Positions 7,670-12,726 of a stretch of DNA of 12,726 nt are shown piece by piece. Under the pieces are notes generated by a model. That model was not told the DNA's origin, searched no databases, and saw nothing but the letters and a program-made list of their open reading frames with translations. Position 1 is the first letter of the stretch. Every line of letters starts with the position of its first letter. This stretch comes from CAZVWH01 sp964631175. Lineage in GTDB: Bacteria; Planctomycetota; Phycisphaerae; Sedimentisphaerales; Anaerobacaceae. Where the stretch lies: assembly GCA_964631175.1 (NCBI GenBank), contig CAZVWH010000081.1, forward strand, positions 1-12,726. The letters run 5' to 3'. Both the position numbers and the translations under genes were made by a program.

Positions 7670-8659
7670 TTAATCAGGATTTTTCTGTACCAATAATTTT
7701 TGTTTCTGGTTAGCTTTTGAGAATCTACGAATTAGCCAGGGGCACAATAGAACCGATAGGCATCGTCGGTACGCAATATAGCTACGAGCAAAGTGTAAAC
7801 CATCCCAGGCAAAACGTCTTGCGTCAGGGCCATTCTTGTCCAAGCAGTGCAAAACAGCAGTATCAGCGAAAAACTCTCCAAGCAGATAGCGAAGTTCCTT
7901 TATAATTTTCTTATTCTTACGCCGACAGCGAACATACGCTTCCAGCCGCATCAATATGCTAATAAGAGAACCATCAATAAGATCAGCTCCTCCTAACGAA
8001 TCTTGTGTCAATCTCTTTCGGTCGGATACACGGTCGATAATGACGCAGGGCTTCTCGATGAAACCAAAAGGACCTTCAAAAGCGAGGCGATATACGAGGA
8101 AGTTATCTTCACCGAGCGAAAAGTGCTCATCAAAACAACCTGCCTTAAAAAGCAGACACCTTTCCACCAGTATCGTCGGGATAGCATTCGGCAGCACATT
8201 ATCAAGAATCAAATCAAGCGGCTCATCAAATATGCGCCCATTATTTTTAGACGTCTTGTTAGCTTCAAGCATCTTTTGTGATCTTGCATCAGTTTGCCAA
8301 ATGACTTCGGTAAAGCAAACCTTGATCCCTGCCTCTTGAACTAGTTGTATTTGAAGTGCCAGCTTATCCGGCAGCCATTGATCATCTGAATCGAGAAATG
8401 CTATCCACTTGCCTTGTGCTTGTCGAATACCGGCGTTTCTCGCAGCACTTACACCCGCGTTGTCCTGGTATATATACCTAATCTTGTCCGCATATGGCTG
8501 TAATACTTCCCTAGTGTTATCCGTAGAACCATCATCAATCACGATTATCTCATAATCGGCATAAGTTTGTCCCAAAACGCTATCAACAGCCCTTGTCACA
8601 AGATTGGCTCGGTTATGTGTTGGAATGACAACGCTGACATGAGGCTTTTTCTGTCTCAT
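7670..8659 (-). CDS. Family 2 glycosyltransferase
   Basis: A 329-residue GT2 protein with textbook motifs: SVVIPTHNRA at residues 9-18, VIDDGSTDNT at 40-49, the NAGVSAARN segment at 67-75 and FLDSDD at 88-93 (D-x-D, metal and donor phosphate binding). The central LGEDNFLVYR segment gives the E-D catalytic-base region. The C-terminus is rich in Arg and Lys with a short hydrophobic stretch, so peripheral association with the inner membrane is likely. The ATG start overlaps the TGA of the upstream pyruvyl-transferase-family gene by four bases (ATGA), indicating translational coupling and perhaps successive action on the same intermediate. The sugar donor is not determinable. Confidence 0.92.
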   Translation of the reverse strand: MRQKKPHVSVVIPTHNRANLVTRAVDSVLGQTYADYEIIVIDDGSTDNTREVLQPYADKIRYIYQDNAGVSAARNAGIRQAQGKWIAFLDSDDQWLPDKLALQIQLVQEAGIKVCFTEVIWQTDARSQKMLEANKTSKNNGRIFDEPLDLILDNVLPNAIPTILVERCLLFKAGCFDEHFSLGEDNFLVYRLAFEGPFGFIEKPCVIIDRVSDRKRLTQDSLGGADLIDGSLISILMRLEAYVRCRRKNKKIIKELRYLLGEFFADTAVLHCLDKNGPDARRFAWDGLHFARSYIAYRRCLSVLLCPWLIRRFSKANQKQKLLVQKNPD

Positions 8660-9759
8660 TTGTTCTCTGTGATAATTCTGATTAATTGCTGCGCTCTTTC
8701 CTTTTGTCTCTCGAGCACAGGTTTAATATTGCGCCGGAGCATATTTGACTCATCTTGGCGGTTGTCATTCCACGTGCTAATAATCTCCCATACATCTTCA
8801 GCTTTGAACTCATCTGTTCGCACTGTTGCGCTGTCCTGCCCGATCGATTGCATATAGTCTCTGCACTTAGGTCTATATTCCAGCATGACCGATGGAACAT
8901 AGGCGCAAGTAGCTAAAGCAACAGCATGTAACTTCATGCCAACAAATGTACTCATCGGGCGAACCAGGTCCATATATGCAGAGTAATCTTTATACACTTC
9001 ACAGATATCAACCGCAGTGCCGCTGGCTTGAGCTACTCGCTTGGTGATGTCCGCGTCCTCGGGCCAAACAACAAACCACCTGACATACCAGCCAGCCAGC
9101 CTAGCAGATTTTGCTAATCTTGTGAACTCTCGCTCCAACAGATGTTCGTCTCCCCAAATATTGCCACCAGCATGTCCGATGTTGAATCCAACTGAATTAT
9201 GCATGCCAGATTCTTGGTGGTTCAGCCCATCGGCGAGCATAATCACCGGATCACCTATAACTTCAACTCGGCTTAGGCCGATGTCACTTAGTAATTGTGC
9301 AGATAAAGGACCTCTTACACCAACATACTCACATCTGTTCAAAATATGTTTCCATTCGGGGAGTGTGTCTCGCCACCCTTGTTTCCCGCGCCAAAACAAT
9401 GGATTGGCGACGCCTGTCCCAAAAACAAAAAAGTTCGGAAATACACTGAGAGACTCTCTCGCGCTCGCCAAGTAACCTTCTCTATTAATTAGAGTGCCGC
9501 CAGCCAGCACCGCAGCCTTAGCGATTTTAAGCAGCCTGCTGGGAACTGACAGCACACGGCCGCCAACATTTGGATAATGCACAAGGCTGTATCTATCGAA
9601 TATTCTTCTATACGCTTGGAATAACACTTCGTCGCCGAGGTTACCATGGCCGAGCCAGCCACCAACATAAGCTAACCTTGGCCTTTTTGCTGCTAGAACT
9701 CCGGTGTAATACTTTCTAGCCTTTTGTGCCGCTGTTATCATTCTTTCTATCATCCGCAT
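8656..9759 (-). CDS. Polysaccharide pyruvyl transferase family protein (CsaB/WcaK-like)
   Basis: A 367-residue protein of the PS_pyruv_trans family. Visible signatures are GHGNLGDE at residues 37-44 near the N-terminus, AGGTLINREG at 86-95, a V-R-G-P-L-S-A-Q-L-L stretch at 148-157, VIGDPV at 167-172, and a C-terminal S-T-F-V-G-M-K-L-H-A block typical of the catalytic His region. Family members transfer pyruvate from phosphoenolpyruvate to a glycan as a ketal, adding negative charge; some members act on other donors. The gene directly follows the remnant of an F420-hydrogenase-beta-like gene, a type often found beside these transferases in polysaccharide loci. The ATG at 9759 has no clear Shine-Dalgarno, and an ATG at residue 7 preceded by GAAAGA is an alternative start. 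Confidence 0.88.
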   Translation of the reverse strand: MRMIERMITAAQKARKYYTGVLAAKRPRLAYVGGWLGHGNLGDEVLFQAYRRIFDRYSLVHYPNVGGRVLSVPSRLLKIAKAAVLAGGTLINREGYLASARESLSVFPNFFVFGTGVANPLFWRGKQGWRDTLPEWKHILNRCEYVGVRGPLSAQLLSDIGLSRVEVIGDPVIMLADGLNHQESGMHNSVGFNIGHAGGNIWGDEHLLEREFTRLAKSARLAGWYVRWFVVWPEDADITKRVAQASGTAVDICEVYKDYSAYMDLVRPMSTFVGMKLHAVALATCAYVPSVMLEYRPKCRDYMQSIGQDSATVRTDEFKAEDVWEIISTWNDNRQDESNMLRRNIKPVLERQKERAQQLIRIITENK

Positions 9760-9842
9760 ATCGGTTTTGGTTTAAAGCAAATCTCGGCCAAGCACCGTTG
9801 TTATAAGCGAGCTTATTACTATAAAAAGGCTTACTAGCCCAG

Positions 9843-10067
9843 CTATTGTGGCGCGCCCCTGATATAGTACGTGCCTCCAATATTTGCACAATTGCTGCGG
9901 CAGTCCTCCCCAACATCAACGGCCTCGTATTCACCACAATCATTGAACTCAATGCGAAGAGTCCCTCGCGGACAGACACCTGCACATACACCACATCAGA
10001 TACACAGATTGTGTGCCACTACCTCTGTGAGCACATTCGCTTTTGCAAGCTCAACTGGTGTCTTCAT
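9843..10067 (-). pseudogene. Remnant of a F420-hydrogenase/dehydrogenase beta-subunit-like (ferredoxin-domain) gene
   Basis: From an ATG at 10067 that overlaps the flippase stop in an ATGA arrangement, the frame reads 23 codons ending H-N-L-C-I, then an in-frame TGA at 9996-9998, then continues with CGVCAGVCPRGT and about 38 further residues to a TAG at 9843-9845. With the TGA read as Gly (one G-to-T change from GGA) the motif is C-I-G-C-G-V-C-A-G-V-C-P, a 4Fe-4S ferredoxin cluster site placed as at the N-terminus of FrhB/FdhB-like proteins of polysaccharide loci. Family members are several hundred residues long; here the second cluster site and the whole catalytic domain are missing. The gene is therefore broken twice, by a nonsense codon and by truncation. 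The remaining bases to the next start, 9760-9842, are AT-rich and hold many stops. Confidence 0.72.
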
Positions 10068-11638
10068 ATCCTCTTGGCCAGTGAAAGTTTTCTTCGCTCC
10101 TTGAGAAAGCCCATTGTAGGCCAGACTGTTAGGATGAGAAAAGCAACAACCGCCAGAAATGCAAGTCCCGCAATAGCCCCCCATACGAACAGCCGGGTGA
10201 AATTGCACCTATCGATAAACTGCCAAATCCCGTAGCCTCGTGATATACCAACCATAAGCGAGGCTACTATGGCGGGTATTACCAAAGGCTTAGCATAGTG
10301 CCATAGTGACACACCAGCAATATGTGCAACATACACTGGCTGAACAAAAACTTTTACTATTGCCATCGGTATCGCAGTTCCAAGTGCAACACCTATGATA
10401 CCGTACTTCCGTACTAGTACGAGGCTGAGTGTCAAGTTTGCTACCGCTTCGACGACAGTGGCGGCGGCAAAAAAATGGTGCTTGTTTGTGGCAAACATTA
10501 GACTGATCCCTGGATTTTGTGCCAGCGCAAAGGTATAGGCAACAGCCAGTATATATAACACCGGAATTGTGCCGAAAAAACCCGGTTCAGTAATCCAAAG
10601 TTTTATGAATCGGCCTCCGAAAATAATGGCCAGCATACCTGTACCAAAGCTGAGCAACGCGGATACAGACAACGACCGTAAGAATAAAGCCTGCAATTTC
10701 GCATTCTCTTTAGCACCATCTAATGCTGCGAACCTTGGGGTTAGAACGCTCATTCCTGCGGTAATCAAACGAAGCATATAACGGATAAGCAGTGCTGCTA
10801 TGCCGTACACACCTACTTCAGCTATCCCTACCCACTTCCCAATTACAAAACTGTCAAGGTTAAATCGCATAAGGTCAGCAATAACTATTACCGTTGTGAC
10901 TCCGCCGTAAATGATCAGCATTCGCACAACGCGCCAATGAGCGAATGCAAAGCTAATCCTAACCCACGGAGTCAAACGCCTGCAAAACGCCAGACTCATG
11001 CACATATCAGCGACGGTCGAGACAAGGGCAGCCAGGGCAATACCGACCAACCCCACTCCCTTCAGCAGCAGCCAGACCGTCAGTAAAACGCGGATGAACG
11101 TGGACGTGATGTACACCACATTGGCGGCGACATACCTTTCGTGGGCCTTGATGATCGTTCCGAACACACTGGCCGGGAAGTTCAGGCCTGTAGTTAGACC
11201 CAGTATCCAAACGACAAGCTTGAATTCATGTGTGTGTGCATCCCCAACCCTGAAAAAACCAGCCAGTGGAGCCGCGACCAACAAGGACGTTACAATGACA
11301 AGCGCACCTGTGCAGCTAAACATGACAAAAGCCGTACTTATGGTCTCATTCAGTGACTTTTCCTCACCTCGGCCAGCATATCGTGCCACATAGCGAGTTG
11401 TTGCAGAGCCAATCCCGAGGTCCAGCAATCCGTAATAGCCAATTACTGACCCAATTAGCACCCATATTCCGTAGCCTGTCTTGCCCAAATGCCTAATTAT
11501 GAACGGCGTCAGAAAAAAACCTACTCCGATGCTCACGCCCAGCACCACCCAATTGCTGATGGCGTTGATGACCAAAGAGGGCCGATGGCGACCTGCCAAA
11601 CCGCCTGAATCAATTGTCCTACGACTAGTTTCTAACAA
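10064..11638 (-). CDS. Wzx-type polysaccharide flippase (MOP/MATE superfamily)
   Basis: A polytopic membrane protein of 524 residues from the preferred start, with about 12-14 hydrophobic segments. The first begins at the S-L-V-I-N-A-I-S-N-W segment and includes GVGFFLTPFIIRHLG, the characteristic N-terminal layout of Wzx/RfbX flippases (PF01943/PF13440-type). It is expected to move the undecaprenyl-linked repeat unit to the periplasmic face, where the Wzy-like protein encoded downstream polymerises it. The frame is open back to a GTG at 11710, but a TTG at 11638 has GGAG (11647-11644) with a five-base spacer, whereas the GTG has no ribosome binding site, so I chose the TTG. The N-terminal extension of about 20 residues before the membrane domain is hydrophilic. 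The stop overlaps the start of the broken ferredoxin-like gene. Confidence 0.9.
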   Translation of the reverse strand: MLETSRRTIDSGGLAGRHRPSLVINAISNWVVLGVSIGVGFFLTPFIIRHLGKTGYGIWVLIGSVIGYYGLLDLGIGSATTRYVARYAGRGEEKSLNETISTAFVMFSCTGALVIVTSLLVAAPLAGFFRVGDAHTHEFKLVVWILGLTTGLNFPASVFGTIIKAHERYVAANVVYITSTFIRVLLTVWLLLKGVGLVGIALAALVSTVADMCMSLAFCRRLTPWVRISFAFAHWRVVRMLIIYGGVTTVIVIADLMRFNLDSFVIGKWVGIAEVGVYGIAALLIRYMLRLITAGMSVLTPRFAALDGAKENAKLQALFLRSLSVSALLSFGTGMLAIIFGGRFIKLWITEPGFFGTIPVLYILAVAYTFALAQNPGISLMFATNKHHFFAAATVVEAVANLTLSLVLVRKYGIIGVALGTAIPMAIVKVFVQPVYVAHIAGVSLWHYAKPLVIPAIVASLMVGISRGYGIWQFIDRCNFTRLFVWGAIAGLAFLAVVAFLILTVWPTMGFLKERRKLSLAKRI

Positions 11639-11647
11639 CCTTGCTCC
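11639..11647 (-). promoter_or_regulatory. Ribosome binding site supporting the TTG start of the flippase
   Basis: On the minus strand GGAG at 11647-11644 is followed by a five-base spacer and TTG at 11638-11636. No in-frame ATG exists near the beginning of the flippase, and the upstream GTG at 11710 lacks a purine-rich element, so this site is the best support for the true start. Confidence 0.5.
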
Positions 11648-11741
11648 GTGTACACTCTGTTCTCGTCTGTTGCATTGAAAAAATAAATGTAAATTCCATG
11701 AGCAGAACACAGAAGCTTGTCTCGAGCGCGGTCGAGGGGTC

Positions 11742-11784
11742 AGAAGACAGAATTATGTTTTCTGTTTTCCGTCATCTGTCTTCT
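11742..11784. repeat. Inverted repeat enclosing tandem heptamers in the EpsI-Wzx spacer
   Basis: AGAAGACAGA at 11742-11751 and TCTGTCTTCT at 11775-11784 are perfect 10-base inverted repeats separated by 23 bases. On the plus strand, positions 11757-11784 are four consecutive heptamers (GTTTTCT, GTTTTCC, GTCATCT, GTCTTCT), a degenerate tandem array whose last unit forms part of the right arm. The element sits in the 108 bases between the EpsI gene stop and the flippase frame. It could form a stem in RNA, but the loop is long and no U-run follows, so it is not a classical intrinsic terminator. Its function is unknown; low-complexity expansion or a dispersed genomic repeat are both possible. Confidence 0.6.
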
Positions 11785-11818
11785 CTCTAATCTTAGCTTT
11801 CGCCAGTGTTATTTTGGC

Positions 11819-12715
11819 TTATTTCATAACGCCGCTTGCGGTGTTGGTATATTCTGCCCTGATTCGGCTGCTCCTATCCGGCAGAAAATCAAGTATCAGG
11901 TCCGTCATATCCTTCGCTGCTCTTAGTACAGAATTTTCCAAAATTGAGCTTATCTGAACCTGGGCCACGTATTGAGCTGGGTCTCTGGCGATGTTAGGTC
12001 TTCGGCCAAAAGGCCCAGAAAAATCGCTCTCATCGGCTGTAATTTGGCCGTTTAAGATGTAGAAATTCAAGACAACCGTCTGCTCGTGCCTTGGAGCAGG
12101 CTTGTGGAATCGATGCACCAAAAACGGTATTTGTCGGCCGGCTCGCGAGATAAATTGCGACTGCTCGGTGCCGTCATGTATCCAGCCAGATCCGCGGTAA
12201 CACACTCGGGGCCGATGACCCAATATGCCCCCAGGTCGAGATGAGCAGTATACAATGTAAACATCGGCCCAAGCATTACCTCTAATATTAATATAACGTC
12301 GACTAATAAAATCATCAGCAAAGTTCCTCTCCATATAACTTTTGGTAGTAGTAGGAATCGACAAATCCATGCCAGCCCAATTGCCAATTTTTAAAGGGAA
12401 AGCACTTAATGGTACAGCCAGCCTAATTGGAGTATCAACAATCAGCTTTAAGTGAGAGGCCAGAACGCGGTAGCTTATGCCGGCGGATATCAATAGCAGA
12501 ATAGCCATAATCCAAAAGAACCATGTCGGCAAATTGCCTGCTGCATAAGTGCTGCAAAACGCCTTAGGTTGTTTCGCGATATGTCTTGGTATTGGTCTAA
12601 TGGGGTAAGTCAAAAGGTATAACCCTAAGATATTATAACCAAGTAAAAAAAAATATCCTTTTTGCCACAGCCACACACAGCTTTCTTGATGAAAACTACG
12701 AGAGGCTCTTTTCAA
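11819..12715 (-). CDS. EpsI family exosortase-associated protein
   Basis: A frame of up to 298 residues. The C-terminal two-thirds carries the EpsI/DUF3485 signature: after a membrane segment (about residues 64-85) come FPLKIGNWAGMD at 106-117 and GHRPRVCYRGSGW at 166-178 with the conserved Cys172. EpsI domains occur fused to, or beside, exosortases, the transpeptidase-like membrane enzymes that process PEP-CTERM proteins, and are commonly encoded in exopolysaccharide loci; their exact role is not established. The longest frame starts at a TTG at 12715, just inside a TGA, with no ribosome binding site. The first in-frame ATG, at 12508, gives 229 residues, close to the usual family size, but also lacks a Shine-Dalgarno. 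Residues 20-39 would form an extra membrane segment if the long form is real. An exosortase gene may lie just upstream, outside the window. Confidence 0.8.
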   Translation of the reverse strand: MKRASRSFHQESCVWLWQKGYFFLLGYNILGLYLLTYPIRPIPRHIAKQPKAFCSTYAAGNLPTWFFWIMAILLLISAGISYRVLASHLKLIVDTPIRLAVPLSAFPLKIGNWAGMDLSIPTTTKSYMERNFADDFISRRYINIRGNAWADVYIVYCSSRPGGILGHRPRVCYRGSGWIHDGTEQSQFISRAGRQIPFLVHRFHKPAPRHEQTVVLNFYILNGQITADESDFSGPFGRRPNIARDPAQYVAQVQISSILENSVLRAAKDMTDLILDFLPDRSSRIRAEYTNTASGVMK

Positions 12716-12726
12716 TCAGCCACGAG

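Noticed and set aside
9801..9825. Short palindrome ATAAGC-GA-GCTTAT before the pyruvyl-transferase family gene
   Set aside because: Only six base pairs with almost no loop and no U-run; too weak to call a terminator or operator.
9716..9994. A 92-codon minus-strand frame between the flippase and the pyruvyl-transferase family gene
   Set aside because: It has no ribosome binding site, overlaps the start of the pyruvyl-transferase-family gene in another frame, and coincides out of frame with the ferredoxin-like remnant, whose reading is far more protein-like.
9996..9998. Selenocysteine or TGA-as-glycine recoding at the iron-sulfur motif
   Set aside because: TGA terminates several intact genes here, no clear stem-loop is seen just downstream, and the frame is truncated anyway, so a nonsense mutation is simpler.
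9846..10235. A 129-codon plus-strand frame
   Set aside because: It lies antisense to the flippase C-terminus and the ferredoxin remnant, has low-complexity composition and no ribosome binding site; it is a shadow of the minus-strand genes.
12632..12637. Perfect TATAAT on the minus strand upstream of the EpsI ATG at 12508
   Set aside because: No matching -35 element at proper spacing and the area is AT-rich, so chance is likely; it would also fall inside the long form of the EpsI frame.
1..12726. CRISPR arrays, tRNA or rRNA genes, insertion sequences, transposase genes
   Set aside because: No regularly spaced direct repeats, no tRNA-like cloverleaf and no transposase or integrase motifs were seen in any frame.

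Overview
This window is the interior of a surface or exopolysaccharide assembly locus in which every credible gene lies on the minus strand, so transcription runs from position 12726 towards 1. Base composition is moderate, starts mix ATG, GTG and TTG, and TGA is a normal stop (for example at 932, 8656 and 10064). An EpsI-type exosortase-associated protein, a Wzx flippase, a Wzy-like polymerase, a pyruvyl-transferase family protein and an asparagine-synthase-like enzyme together suggest a Gram-negative bacterium with an exosortase/PEP-CTERM-type system. A Planctomycetes or similar environmental lineage is a guess from the Wzy and EpsI sequence style, not a demonstrated assignment.

Order in the direction of transcription: EpsI family protein (12715-11819); a 108-base spacer with a heptamer repeat and an inverted repeat; Wzx flippase (about 11638-10064); a broken F420-hydrogenase-beta/ferredoxin-like gene (10067-9843); polysaccharide pyruvyl transferase family protein (9759-8656); GT2 glycosyltransferase (8659-7670); asparagine-synthase-like protein without the usual N-terminal cysteine (7613-5784); GT2 (about 5760-4627); GT2 with an SAH motif where D-x-D is usual (4618-3758); a possible decayed small ORF (3754-3595); a methyltransferase reduced to its N-terminal piece plus a probable C-terminal tail in another frame (3585-3278); Wzy/O-antigen-ligase-like polymerase (3216-1930); WbbL-like GT2 (1894-932); NodB-type polysaccharide deacetylase (935-66); and the first 25 codons of a FemAB-like protein that leaves the window (76-1).

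Working model: the four glycosyltransferases build a repeat unit on a lipid carrier, the pyruvyl transferase and the asparagine-synthase-like protein may decorate it, Wzx flips it, Wzy polymerises it and the deacetylase may trim acetyl groups. The initiating phosphoglycosyl transferase, the chain-length regulator, the outer-membrane exporter and the exosortase are not in this window. Spacing is tight, with several 4-base ATGA overlaps, so the block probably behaves as one operon or a few coupled ones.

The least expected feature is gene decay at the seams. At two junctions, and possibly a third, an operon gene keeps its start (two with good ribosome binding sites, one overlapping the flippase stop as ATGA) but has lost its body. 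No clearly new system was found; these remnants, the degenerate synthase and the repeat in the EpsI-Wzx spacer are what merit a second look.
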